Shown here: positions 48,522-57,185 of the stretch, piece after piece
How positions within the stretch are numbered: position 1 is the stretch's first letter
How the letters are laid out: each line of letters opens with the position of its first letter
Assembly: GCF_050717535.1 (NCBI RefSeq)
Contig: NZ_JBOITM010000072.1
Span: 41,524 to 105,523, forward strand
DNA from: Clostridium_AD sp050717535
GTDB lineage: Bacteria > Bacillota > Clostridia > Clostridiales > Clostridiaceae
Length of the DNA stretch: 64,000 bases
Reading direction: 5' to 3'
Translations under genes and position numbers: made by a program
Notes under the pieces: model-generated
Told to the model about the DNA's origin: nothing
Seen by the model: the letters and a program-made list of their open reading frames with translations, nothing else
Databases searched by the model: none

Positions 48522-48650
48522 CTACCTAGTAGATCTTTCATTATATCTATGTTTTCTTTTACTTCCAAGCATTATAGCCTTTTCAAAATCTGAATAATAA
48601 CTTATAAAATTTTCTACAGATAAAATAGCCTTTTTTATCTTCCGTTAAAT
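48522..48650 (-). pseudogene. Short coding remnant, unknown
   Basis: About 40 open codons on the minus strand without a good start (KKAILSVENFISYYSDFEKA ... KHRYNERSTR, stop at 48522). The composition is protein-like. It may be the tail of a gene lost by deletion, or of the neighbour at 48656-49114 after a frameshift. Not recognised. Confidence 0.35.
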
Positions 48651-48655
48651 ATCAT

Positions 48656-49114
48656 CTAAATGCTATTTCTTATCTCTTTTATGGCTTCATCAGTGAGTCG
48701 TAAAATTTTCTTTATAGTTTCATCATCATGGTCATATTTCATCATAACTTTAGCAATTTTATAGTAATACTTTGCTTCTTTTATTTCATAGATATCACGT
48801 TTTCTCTGAAGATTATCTAAAATAGCCTTCATAAGTGAACTATTGTCAGGATTTTCTCTCAAAAGTTTCTTCTCTTCTTCTGTAATCTCAAACTTATCAT
48901 CAAGATATTCTTTTTTAACTTTACCAATATACTTATAAAAATCCTCATTATATAATCTCACTTTTTTATCAAATGAATAACTTTTGTAAGACCAGTCTGA
49001 TATTCCGTAATTTTCAGCTGTGTCTGCTGCTTTATCAAATGATATTTCTCCATTCATCTCTCTGTTGAAAATTATATCCACTATTTCATTTTCTTCCTTA
49101 GTCCAGTTATACAA
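48656..49114 (-). CDS. Hypothetical charged helical protein
   Basis: 152 aa, mostly helical and charged. The N-terminus has WTKEENEIVDIIFNREMNGE, reminiscent of a Myb/SANT-like or HTH start; the C-terminus is DDETIKKILRLTDEAIKEIR, like the short C-terminal helices of the Rpn-type nucleases nearby. Starts with TTG after GGGGTGATTAG. No recognised catalytic motif. Confidence 0.6.
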   Translation of the reverse strand: MYNWTKEENEIVDIIFNREMNGEISFDKAADTAENYGISDWSYKSYSFDKKVRLYNEDFYKYIGKVKKEYLDDKFEITEEEKKLLRENPDNSSLMKAILDNLQRKRDIYEIKEAKYYYKIAKVMMKYDHDDETIKKILRLTDEAIKEIRNSI

Positions 49115-49458
49115 CTAATCACCCCTTTTTTACTGTAATCACTGTGCACTGCATAACTATTATTTATGCATTCTTTGATTTACTATCTAAGAATTCCATC
49201 TACTTAACTTTAAATATCTTCATAAAATTTATATGTTGAGCTAATGCTATATTTTCTAATTTAGATTACTTTCTAAAGATATCTAGTGCACTTGCTTGTA
49301 CACTGATTGATTTTACTCGTTTTACACACAGACTACATATATTCTATATATTCAATTTTACCATTTTCATATGAAATAATATACCCAGTAAGAAAAGTTT
49401 AATTTGCAATTTGAAGCCTAATCACCTAAATTTTATTAAATTACGATAGCTCAAAATT
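49115..49458. other. Intergenic region, mostly featureless
   Basis: AT-rich. The only thing seen is the repeat fragment at 49351-49417. Confidence 0.5.
49351..49417 (-). repeat. Fragment duplicated at 53944-54010
   Basis: 67 bp almost identical to 53944-54010, where it contains the end of the chimeric nuclease gene (the codons for SFKLQIKLL and the stop) and its 3' flank. So this is a leftover 3' end of a third copy. Confidence 0.75.
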
Positions 49459-49555
49459 TTACGTCTCAAAAATGAATGATTGGCAGAAGTATAAAAATAA
49501 GTATAGTAGAGCCTTGATGCAGGCAAAACGTATATGCAGACAGCTCGGTGAATAA
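49430..49555 (+). pseudogene. Short plus-strand coding remnant
   Basis: About 40 open codons ending at 49555; an internal ATG at 49472 would give 27 aa (MNDWQKYKNKYSRALMQAKR and seven more). The composition is protein-like and opposite in strand to its surroundings. No ribosome binding site. Not recognised. Confidence 0.25.
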
Positions 49556-49626
49556 TTTATATGAACTTTTTTTTTACCAATCAATACTACAAAAGAATAT
49601 CTTACATTAATTTCTAAAACGAAAAA

Positions 49627-49660
49627 AGTAAGGACTGCCATCTGTTAGGCTATCCTTACT
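49627..49660 (-). terminator. Terminator of the DIYxLNDLS/trypsin gene
   Basis: AGTAAGGAxxGCC/GGCxxTCCTTACT stem, eight-base loop, T6 on the minus strand. Confidence 0.82.
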
Positions 49661-49700
49661 TTATAATATTTATTATTTGATTTACCATTTTATTTTTTGG

Positions 49701-49865
49701 TTATATTATGATTTCATTCAATGTTAATAAGCCCATTTTCTTACGATATGAATTCTTCATGAATAGGCTATTTAATTTAATCATCTCTTCAGTTTCAAGA
49801 TATTCATCAGCATTTGAGCAATATTCATAAAAGATGCTTTATTTATTTTCCTATAATAATGCCCA
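49701..49865 (-). pseudogene. Frameshifted coding remnant, unknown
   Basis: The minus strand gives NNGHYYRKINKASF in one frame and then YEYCSNADEYLETEEMIKLN ... KKMGLLTLNEIII with a stop at 49701 in another. The two read as one protein tail broken by a frameshift. Family not recognised. Confidence 0.4.
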
Positions 49866-49875
49866 TTATTCTTAC

Positions 49876-51666
49876 TTAATGAATAGTACCCATTGTTATA
49901 AAATAACCCGTTGAAAGTAAAGTTATTAAAATCACGTTGTTTCCCTTTGTAAAATATATTGCTGTATAGTTATTTATTTTTTCACTCTTATGATATATCC
50001 ATCCATTCTGTTCTAATAAATTATTATAATCAGAAACAAATGTTGAAGGTAATTTTAAAATACTATATTCATAAGTTACAACATTACCTGAAATAACAAC
50101 CTTATCATAACTTATACCTGTGGGTTGAGGCACATCAGATAGTAACGGGAAAAATTTTGTAGTATTAATTTGAATGTTGTTAACTTCAATTAGTGTCTTT
50201 TCAATACCACCATTAAAAAAAGGTTTTACTTCATTGATAGGGATAGCAAAGTTATAATTACCCGTAGATTCACCAGCATACGTTATCCCTATAACTTGTC
50301 CCATCATATTGAATAACGCCCCCCCAGAACTTCCATGTGTAATAGGAGCATCTATTTGAATATCTTTACCTGATCTACCTGTAATACTTGTTCTATTAAG
50401 TCCACTAACCATTCCAGTTGACACCGTATTTTGCAATCCAAGTGGACTACCTATTGCAACAACAGGATCAGTTACCTCTGTTAGTGAGGAATCTCCTAAC
50501 ACAGCACTACATAAATTACTTGCATTTTCCAATTGTAAAATTGCTATATCTTGGTTTTCATTATAATTTAAAACACTTTTCACATCATACTTCGTTCCAT
50601 TTTGTAAGGTTACATTTGCATAAGCACAACCTTTAATTACATGAAAATTAGTTACTAATGTTCCATTGAGATTTACTATAAATCCACTACCACTAGCAAT
50701 AACTTTATGATTAATATCTTGAACTTGAATATAAACTACTGAATCCCCATATTTATTATTTATATCCTTAACACTTAAGGTTGTGTTTTCATCCGTTTTA
50801 CTTTCTACTGCAAATACTGTTGAATTAATTATAGTGGAATTTTTATATGATATTCCGTAAACTACACTTTGTTCTGATGAGATTGCCTCAACAGTTGGTA
50901 CTGTTAATGTAGCCATCTTCATTGTTGAGTCCATTGTTATTCTCATAGGTATTATTGTTGCATTTGTGCTTCCAATTGTTTGTGTTACGGCAAAATCTGA
51001 TATACTAGGTGTCGACGTTAAAGCGCTATCAAATGTAATATTTACTTTTCCATTAATGGCACTCACTGATTTAATAATTGGAGCAGTATTTTCTGTTATA
51101 TCGACTTTTACCACATATACAATTCCGTCAGTAGTAGTTATTTTAATTGTATCCTTTGAAGTAGTAACAAATATTCTTAATTTCGTTCCTGTAACGATAT
51201 AATCTGTTGATTCTACTTTTGATATTCCGTTTACCAATACGTCTTTAACAGTTTTCCCAGTTGGTACATTTACAACAACATAATTATTCTCAAATATATC
51301 ACGATCAAATACTCCTATGAGTATATTTGATTGTATTGCATCTCCAACAGATGTCTTAACATTTGGTAATGCTACTAATGTTTTAGTAAAATCCTGATTA
51401 TTAGCAATAAATACCTCAGTTAGATCATCAAACTTATAAATTTTATTACTTACTTCGTATCCATAATCTTCTGAGTGCAACCCAATTGTTCTTTGGGTCT
51501 TAAAGTTTGCTGTACTAGCCTTTGTATAAGCCGTTTGTGATAAATCATTTAGTTTATAGATATCGCCATTCGCTGCAAAAGCAGCCATACTGAACGATGA
51601 TGCAATTATTGTAGCTACTATAAACTTTGATAAACCAACCTTTCTTCCTTTTTCTCTCTTAATCAT
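49876..51666 (-). CDS. Surface HtrA/trypsin-like serine protease with DIYxLNDLS module
   Basis: 596 aa. Signal peptide to about 31. Residues 33-92 hold the module shared with 41185-42273 (GDIYKLNDLSQTAYTKAS, IGLHSEDYGYEV, KIYKFDDLTEVF). Two Ig-like stretches follow (about 105-290), then a trypsin-like domain (about 298-480) with an intact triad: His-342 (TNFHVIKG), Asp-373 (NQDIAIL), Ser-447 (HGSSGGALF). The last 90 residues are the domain shared with the lipoprotein at 27358 and the pseudoprotease at 35018. No CWB2 repeats, so the DIYxLNDLS module may replace them as anchor. Start after AAGGGGG. Confidence 0.86.
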   Translation of the reverse strand: MIKREKGRKVGLSKFIVATIIASSFSMAAFAANGDIYKLNDLSQTAYTKASTANFKTQRTIGLHSEDYGYEVSNKIYKFDDLTEVFIANNQDFTKTLVALPNVKTSVGDAIQSNILIGVFDRDIFENNYVVVNVPTGKTVKDVLVNGISKVESTDYIVTGTKLRIFVTTSKDTIKITTTDGIVYVVKVDITENTAPIIKSVSAINGKVNITFDSALTSTPSISDFAVTQTIGSTNATIIPMRITMDSTMKMATLTVPTVEAISSEQSVVYGISYKNSTIINSTVFAVESKTDENTTLSVKDINNKYGDSVVYIQVQDINHKVIASGSGFIVNLNGTLVTNFHVIKGCAYANVTLQNGTKYDVKSVLNYNENQDIAILQLENASNLCSAVLGDSSLTEVTDPVVAIGSPLGLQNTVSTGMVSGLNRTSITGRSGKDIQIDAPITHGSSGGALFNMMGQVIGITYAGESTGNYNFAIPINEVKPFFNGGIEKTLIEVNNIQINTTKFFPLLSDVPQPTGISYDKVVISGNVVTYEYSILKLPSTFVSDYNNLLEQNGWIYHKSEKINNYTAIYFTKGNNVILITLLSTGYFITMGTIH

Positions 51667-51758
51667 TTATTAAATCCCCCTTGTCTTTTTAAGTTAATGA
51701 TGCCATATTATAACATAAAAATACATATTAGGGTATTTATATATTTTGTCACAATAGC

Positions 51759-51950
51759 TTAAACGGTACTAAGTAGACAGAATAGAAAGTAAATTGGTGG
51801 TAAATGTTGTGGGTCATTTTCTCCTTTTAATGCCAACGTATCTGCATGTTCTTGAGCCGTTATCCAAGCATTTGTTAAAGCATCGTCAATTTCTTCAATA
51901 AAATATGTTTCTGTTGCAAATTGCATAACTGGGGCAACGTATTCAGGTAA
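51759..51950 (-). pseudogene. C-terminal fragment of an unknown gene
   Basis: 63 open codons (PEYVAPVMQFATETYFIEEI ... WITAQEHADTLALKG) ending at 51759, preceded by an in-frame stop and without a start site. Clearly protein-like; family not recognised. Confidence 0.45.
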
Positions 51951-52135
51951 TTACCTTTTGGATCGATAATACGGTCCCTTTCGCTACTATCTCTTCACTT
52001 ATACCAAGTTTAAGAAAATTAATCACAGCTTCTACTTTACCTTTCCTATTTCTTTTCCCTCAACCTATTTTATTCTAGTAAGCTGATTTCTGCCTATATA
52101 GTTCATGTAGCATTCTAGCCTTTTCACATTCATTT
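51951..52135 (-). pseudogene. Rpn/PD-(D/E)XK transposase-nuclease C-terminal remnant
   Basis: Broken frames give ECEKARMLHELYRQKSAY, stop codons, then KVEAVINFLKLGISEEIVAK. This matches the tail of 55979-56872 (EKARMLYEARQAEISDRKTR; NFLRLGVSEEIVAKGTGLS). Several stops and frame changes show decay. Confidence 0.7.
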
Positions 52136-52212
52136 AATAATATTCACATTTCGCATTTGATTTTACATCTAAAAATTTTATTCACTGAACTATTAAATCA
52201 TTTTCATTTTGT

Positions 52213-53910
52213 TTAAATTAAATTAACAGTATAAATGTCTTTTTTCCCTACAACAATAATTAATACTTTTTTTAATCCCTCTGTTCCCAGTTCTTCTTGA
52301 ACCATCTTACTTTTTCCATACATTTCAAGCTGCTTTAGTCCTTGCTTCTTTACTTTCTCCAAAGTATTCCTATCACTTTCTTTTATATACTTTAATTCTA
52401 TGATCCATTGAAACTTAGTTATATCCTTAAGCTGAATTTTTCTTCTAAGCATCAAATCTACATAGCCGTTATTGTTTTCATCTTCACTCTTTATAAAATA
52501 AGTACTATCTACACCAAGCAAAGTAAGAAACATCATCTTTATATTTTTCTCGTCCATTTGTATAAGATCTCTATTTGATAAATCTTCTAATATACCTTTT
52601 ACAATTTCTATTAAAGGTTCAATATCACCATGCATTCTCATTTGAGTTACTACATCTCTAACATCCTTAATTTGTATATTGTAATCTTCATTTACCTTTT
52701 GAAAATACTGTTCCCAGTAAATTGTTTTTATCACATAGTTAGGTATTTTAAGGACTATGCCACCGGGCCCCTGTTCTTTTATAGTAAGCATTCCAAGATA
52801 AAATAGAAGTGATTTAAAATTTTCCTTTTCACTGTATATAGTATGAATATTAAATCTATCTACAAGTCTTGTTGATGTTTCACCAGTAGACATAATTTCA
52901 TCTAATGCTTCTGTATCATTAAAATTATAAGCTAATTGATTAACTTTACCATAGTCTGTTTTAACATTATTATCTATCATTTCTTCTGGGTACCTATTAT
53001 ATGCTAAATAACCATCAATAAAATACATTGCCATATCAGGATTAAAAACAGATTCACTATTTACATTAAATTTATAACCATTGTAATACTCAGTCATATC
53101 TTTACATATCTTTTTTCTAAGTTCCATATCAGTAAATCCTACTTCATCCATAATAGAAGAAAGTTCATTACGCGAGAATCCAAGCATAGAATTAAGCTTT
53201 TCATCTAAAGTATAGTTCCTAGTTATATTAAAGCCACTAGTTAAATCATCTAGCATTATAGGGCTTACTCCAGTCATAAATATCCTTGCAAAACTATCTG
53301 CGGTTGCGTCCTTTAAAGCCTTATAAAATACCTTAACAAAGCCCTCACCATGAAGTATACCTTTGTAAGTATTTTGTTTACCTCCTGTAATTAATTCATT
53401 GGCAAAATTATCATATTCATCTATGAGAGCAAATACGTGTTTATTATTCACTTTACAAAGCATATTTATATGTTCTACTACCATTTCTGCATTTAATTCT
53501 TCCAAAGGCAACTTATTTTCACCTAATAAATTTTTGTATCTAATTATGAATTCTTTAGCTGAGGATCTAACCTTAAAATTAAAGCTCTTTCTTAACTCTT
53601 CTTCACCATGTCCTGAATCTACTCCTGCAAAACTGATTTTCCAGACAAGAAAGTTGTTTCTCTCTTCAGTGGGATTTTTGCCTATATATAAATCACCAAA
53701 TAGCTCTTCAAATTTATCTTTTTTATTTATATCATAATAATTTTCAAGCATTGATATAAATAAGCTCTTACCAAACCTTCTCGGCCTTATAAAAAATTGG
53801 TAAGGTGCATATTTGTCTAGTATATCTATATACGATGTTTTATCTACATAAAGGTAATTTTTTTCTCTTAAAATTTCAAAATTAGAAATGCCATAAGGTA
53901 TTCTCTTCAT
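52213..53910 (-). CDS. AAA-ATPase-like protein with C-terminal PD-(D/E)XK nuclease domain
   Basis: 565 aa. The N-terminal AAA-ATPase-like domain begins MKRIPYGISNFEILREKNYL and has a Walker A variant RPRRFGKSL and HVFALIDEYDNFAN as Walker B. The C-terminal PDDEXK_9-type domain has GYVDLMLRRK and QWIIELKYIK. Such genes are multicopy in Clostridium and Bacteroidetes and are thought to be mobile or defensive; the function is not established. ATG at 53910 is preferred (GGGGTGG five bases upstream) over 53931. A partial second copy lies upstream at 53982-54240. Confidence 0.85.
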   Translation of the reverse strand: MKRIPYGISNFEILREKNYLYVDKTSYIDILDKYAPYQFFIRPRRFGKSLFISMLENYYDINKKDKFEELFGDLYIGKNPTEERNNFLVWKISFAGVDSGHGEEELRKSFNFKVRSSAKEFIIRYKNLLGENKLPLEELNAEMVVEHINMLCKVNNKHVFALIDEYDNFANELITGGKQNTYKGILHGEGFVKVFYKALKDATADSFARIFMTGVSPIMLDDLTSGFNITRNYTLDEKLNSMLGFSRNELSSIMDEVGFTDMELRKKICKDMTEYYNGYKFNVNSESVFNPDMAMYFIDGYLAYNRYPEEMIDNNVKTDYGKVNQLAYNFNDTEALDEIMSTGETSTRLVDRFNIHTIYSEKENFKSLLFYLGMLTIKEQGPGGIVLKIPNYVIKTIYWEQYFQKVNEDYNIQIKDVRDVVTQMRMHGDIEPLIEIVKGILEDLSNRDLIQMDEKNIKMMFLTLLGVDSTYFIKSEDENNNGYVDLMLRRKIQLKDITKFQWIIELKYIKESDRNTLEKVKKQGLKQLEMYGKSKMVQEELGTEGLKKVLIIVVGKKDIYTVNLI

Positions 53911-53943
53911 ATAAGCCACCCCTTTATTCATTCTATTTGTTTA

Positions 53944-54010
53944 TTCAATTTTACCATTTTCATGTGAAATAATATACCCAGTTATAAAAGTTTAATTTGC
54001 AATTTGAAGC
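53944..54010 (-). repeat. 3' flank repeat of the nuclease chimera
   Basis: Nearly identical to 49351-49417; see there. Confidence 0.7.
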
Positions 54011-54461
54011 TTACACTATAAATATCTTTTTTTCCTACAACAATGATCAACACTTTCTTTAATCCCTCTTTATCCAATTCGTCTTGAACCATCTTACTTT
54101 CTCCATACATTTGAAGTTGCTTTAGCCCTTGATCCTTTACTTTTTCTAAAGTATTCCTATCACTCTCTTTTATATATTTTAATTCTATAATCCATTCAAA
54201 TTTAGTTATATCCTTAAGCTGGATTTTTCTTCTAAGCATTATTACTGAAGTTAAAATCATATCATTTTCAACATCATATAACCCTGTGGCTTTAGCACGT
54301 GCAACTTTAATGGTTTGATTTTCAATATATCCAAATTTATCTCTTAATTTCTCAGTATTATTTATTTCTAGAATTGTTCCATAAATGCTTAACAATCTAT
54401 AATCTTTATACCTCTTATAGTCAGTATCTTTATAAAACCATTTAATTATTTCATCAGACAT
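53982..54461 (-). CDS. In-frame chimera: IS4-type transposase fragment joined to PD-(D/E)XK domain
   Basis: 159 aa open frame. Residues 1-73 (YKDYRLLSIYGTILEINNTE, FGYIENQTIKVARAKATGLY) are the part around the first catalytic Asp of an IS4-type transposase, here changed to Tyr (SIYGT, usually AIDGS/T). At about 54240 the sequence switches to the nuclease domain of the neighbouring AAA-ATPase-like gene (IMLRRKIQLKD, EWIIELKYIK). The switch loses that domain's first acidic residue (DLML becomes VIML). So both halves lack a key residue. No good ribosome binding site is seen before its ATG. Probably a fossil of an insertion/deletion; expression doubtful. Confidence 0.6.
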   Translation of the reverse strand: MSDEIIKWFYKDTDYKRYKDYRLLSIYGTILEINNTEKLRDKFGYIENQTIKVARAKATGLYDVENDMILTSVIMLRRKIQLKDITKFEWIIELKYIKESDRNTLEKVKDQGLKQLQMYGESKMVQDELDKEGLKKVLIIVVGKKDIYSVSFKLQIKLL

Positions 54462-54600
54462 TTTTATAAAGGCCGTTGGAGATAATTTTGTCTGGCGGCT
54501 GAAAAGGCTTGCTTTGTAACGTTAACATTTGTAACGTTTATGCCATTAAAAAAATCATCTAACTCTAGCTGAAGGCTCCTTTTTTCTTTTTGTTTTCATT
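54240..54600 (-). pseudogene. IS4-type transposase remnant
   Basis: Upstream of the chimera the minus strand encodes RSLQLELDDFFNGIN and VTKQAFSAARQNYLQR, the N-terminal region of IS4-family transposases. It then shifts frame at a TAA into KMSDEIIKWFYKDTDYKR. The catalytic core beyond 54240 is missing. Confidence 0.7.
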
Positions 54601-54601
54601 A

Positions 54602-54668
54602 AAAACACCCCAATATCCATAAGATATACCCTGAAATAAGGTACTCAAATCGATTATTAGGGTGTTTT
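54602..54668. repeat. Inverted repeat AAAACACCC ... GGGTGTTTT
   Basis: 67-bp segment bounded by AAAACACCCCAATA and TATTAGGGTGTTTT (one mismatch in the 14-bp arms). Placed at the upstream edge of the transposase remnant, so it may be a terminal repeat of that element or of a tiny non-autonomous insertion. Confidence 0.5.
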
Positions 54669-54734
54669 GAGAATGTCAAGTGTTTTTTTTGAATCATAGG
54701 AAGAATTCATTTTCCATTTTGTGTATTCTTAGCT

Positions 54735-54786
54735 TGATGACATTGCCCTCGGGAGTCCTTGCGAAAGGACCGTGAGGGACTTGAGC
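54735..54786 (-). terminator. GC-rich hairpin after Rpn-type gene
   Basis: Nested stems CCCTC/GAGGG and GTCCTT/AAGGAC. The minus strand before it reads GTAGCAAGCTCA, and the same string occurs at the far edge of the long repeat at 60509-60750. The TAG stop of the gene at 54790 lies inside that string. Confidence 0.45.
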
Positions 54787-54789
54787 TTG

Positions 54790-55752
54790 CTACTTCACCA
54801 TTTTATTTTTTATTTCTATTATTTTTTCTATTGGAAGTTCTGTTATTTCAACTATGTCTTCTATACTATTTCCCCTTTTCAGCATTTTTTCTGCTACTCT
54901 CAACGCTTTGTCTATTGCGCCTTCTTCTCTTCCTTCTTCTCTTCCTTCTTCCTTGTAGTGCAATTTTCTAATTTCGTCTATACTCAATTTAAATGCACCT
55001 CCTCTTTCCCTTTTATATTCTTCATATTTCTTTTCAAACGCAATGTCTTCATTTAAAAATAAGTATCCTAAAAAATCTACTAATGCTTTTATTTGATCAT
55101 TGTTTTTAACTTTATTATAAGTTGATAATTCATCTGATAGTTTTATTTTTGCCTCATATATATCCTCATCTCTTGCACCTGTTTCTAATAAACTTTTCGC
55201 CATTTTAAAAACTAATTTGATTGGGTTATCATCACTAATATTTTCAAGTTCTATTTTTTCTACATCAATAGTTTTAAAGTTATATATTAGTATTTCATTT
55301 TCTAACTCTGGTAATTTGTATACATAACTTTTATCTTTTCCACTATCACCTTTATAAGTATATATTGCTGCCGCTACTATTTCTGACCTATCTTTATTAT
55401 TATATCTAAATTTATCCCATATTCTATAAAAATATCTAAACATTCTTTCTCCAAAAATTTCATGCCCACTTCTATAGCTTTGTACTTCTACATGAATAAA
55501 TAAGATCTTGCTTCCTTTATCTTTTAATCTTACCTTTATTATTTTATCGGATATTATGTTTTCAGCGCTATCTTTTTCAAATATATCTTTCTGTATTTCT
55601 TGCAAATCTTTATCTAATGATTCTGTTCCGAGTTCCCAATCTATTTTATTAAATATCTCTGGGAAAAGCAATTCTACTATTTCTACTTCAAATGCTTCCA
55701 AGATTGATTTCCACGCTGCATCAAAATCATGTTTTTTGTCAAAATTATTCAC
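54790..55752 (-). CDS. Rpn-type PD-(D/E)XK nuclease / putative transposase
   Basis: 320 aa. The N-terminal half has the nuclease core: DFDAAWKSILEAF, WELGTES, then ILFIHVEVQSYR (the E-x-Q variant of ExK). The rest is helical, with an EEGREEGREEGAIDKALR repeat and a short C-terminal helix pair (GNSIEDIVEITELPIEKI) typical of the recombination-promoting nuclease family. Starts with GTG; the ribosome site AAGGA is very close, so expression may be low. It appears intact, unlike the copies at 51951 and 55979. Confidence 0.75.
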   Translation of the reverse strand: MNNFDKKHDFDAAWKSILEAFEVEIVELLFPEIFNKIDWELGTESLDKDLQEIQKDIFEKDSAENIISDKIIKVRLKDKGSKILFIHVEVQSYRSGHEIFGERMFRYFYRIWDKFRYNNKDRSEIVAAAIYTYKGDSGKDKSYVYKLPELENEILIYNFKTIDVEKIELENISDDNPIKLVFKMAKSLLETGARDEDIYEAKIKLSDELSTYNKVKNNDQIKALVDFLGYLFLNEDIAFEKKYEEYKRERGGAFKLSIDEIRKLHYKEEGREEGREEGAIDKALRVAEKMLKRGNSIEDIVEITELPIEKIIEIKNKMVK

Positions 55753-55838
55753 TTCCTTATAATTCTATAATTTACTAATTGATTTCATTATATCATATTA
55801 ATTTTTCCTTTACACTACTTTTAAGCCATTAAAATAAT

Positions 55839-55896
55839 GTCGTGAAACATACCACTTCACGACGAAAAAACTACCAAAATTTATTCAGTAGTTTTT
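55839..55896 (-). repeat. Hairpin repeat, copy A
   Basis: GTCGTGAA and TTCACGAC form an 8-bp palindrome, then GAAAAAA, then CTACCAAAAT...GTAG. On the minus strand the second hairpin is followed by T6, so the unit also looks like an intrinsic terminator, here 83 bp after the broken nuclease gene. Confidence 0.8.
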
Positions 55897-55978
55897 CAAA
55901 AATAGCATGAAAAATCCCCTACATCTTTTATTGATGCAAGAGATTCCGTATTATCTATTATTAGCTTTTACACTATTC

Positions 55979-56872
55979 CTAATGCAGCATTTCCTTTTTT
56001 AGCTCTAGTACCTTTTCTATTGATAATCCTGTCCCCTTAGCGACTATTTCTTCACTTACTCCAAGTCTTAGAAAATTTATAGCATTTTCTATTGCATTAT
56101 CAATGGCTCCCTTTTCTTCTGCTGATTTCATTCTTGTCTTTCGGTCGCTGATTTCTGCCTGTCTAGCTTCATATAACATTCTGGCTTTTTCATCTTTGCT
56201 TATTACCTGCAGTAAGTCATATGCTTTCTTGATGTCTTTGTTTTTCTCTGCTAACATTTCCATCGCTCCCTTCGATTTAGCATCTATGAATTCCATCCAT
56301 TGGACTATTGGGTCATTTTCATCTCTCTCAATGTCATAATCAAATAGTTTTGCTATCTCTAAAAAATGCACCTCAAGTATATCCGTCAATCTATAGCCCG
56401 TTTTATCTTCAGTAAGGTGGTAGCTAGAATACAGCTTCTTTAGTGGTGTACACTTGAAATCTATTATATTTATAGTTACACATTTTTTTAACTTATCATA
56501 AGTATCTCCTGGATTTATCTGACTTGTATACATCTTGCTCCAGTAGAAGATAGTACGTTCTGCCATATAATCTGTTGGCAGTATCTGTATCTCAACATCT
56601 ATTTGCTTACCTACTTTTGTTTTTACTCGTACATCAAGTATTCCTTTTTTATCTTCTTTGAATTCCTTTAGAAGCTCACTATTTATTATTTATATTCCCT
56701 CAAATTCTTCTTCTGGAAGACCTAATATATCACTTAGAAATGCTATTAGGAGGTCTTTATGTTTTTCATTACCAAATATATACTTAAACACAAAATCATA
56801 TTTTGGGGACATTATGAAATTATCGTCTTTTGGTTTTACTTTGTTCTTAGGAATTTCATCACTTCCTCTATT
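55979..56872 (-). pseudogene. PD-(D/E)XK family transposase/nuclease with one internal stop
   Basis: Reading back from 55979, about 290 codons are open except for a single TAA at 56691-56693 (FEGI, stop, IINSELLKEF). The N-terminal part (MSPKYDFVFKYIFGNEKHKD, ATG at 56812) and the middle (GILDVRVKTKVGKQIDVEIQ) are the classic PDDEXK_2 family motifs, including the D ... E-x-Q pair. The part after the stop (about 195 aa from an ATG at 56566) could be made alone but lacks the active site. No other damage seen, so the inactivation looks recent. Confidence 0.82.
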
Positions 56873-56970
56873 TTACATTTGACTATTACATACTATTTTA
56901 TTCATTCCTTCTATACTCTTATTTTATCAGAAAATTATATTTTATTCTACACTATTTATACTTGTATTTA

Positions 56971-57035
56971 TCAAGCACTCTAGCTCCTACGTTCAATCTC
57001 ATTATATCTTAACTATTATTCCACTAATTCACTTT
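56971..57035 (-). repeat. Transposon end sequence, copy 1
   Basis: About 65 bp almost identical to 61188-61252, which lies downstream of the full-length transposase. Marks the same end of a second, deleted element. Confidence 0.75.
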
Positions 57036-57185
57036 ATTAATTTCACTTTTTATTTCCTTTATACTATTTATATTGTTTTTCTTAACTTGAACTACTGCAG
57101 TTATTTTGCATTTATAACTTTCAATGTATCCCTAATTGTATCTATAAGTGGAAATTTTGTCTTTCTTAGTACAAGTCTCTTAAGA
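57036..57185 (-). pseudogene. Deleted DDE transposase remnant
   Basis: The first 80 bp match 61810-61890 inside the transposase gene. After an abrupt jump the rest matches about 62295-62365. About 400 bp of the gene are missing. It abuts and slightly overlaps the 3' end of dprA. Confidence 0.75.

Noticed and set aside
49459..49641. 60-codon minus-strand open frame
   Set aside because: No ribosome binding site, overlaps a terminator and an opposite-strand remnant; composition not protein-like.
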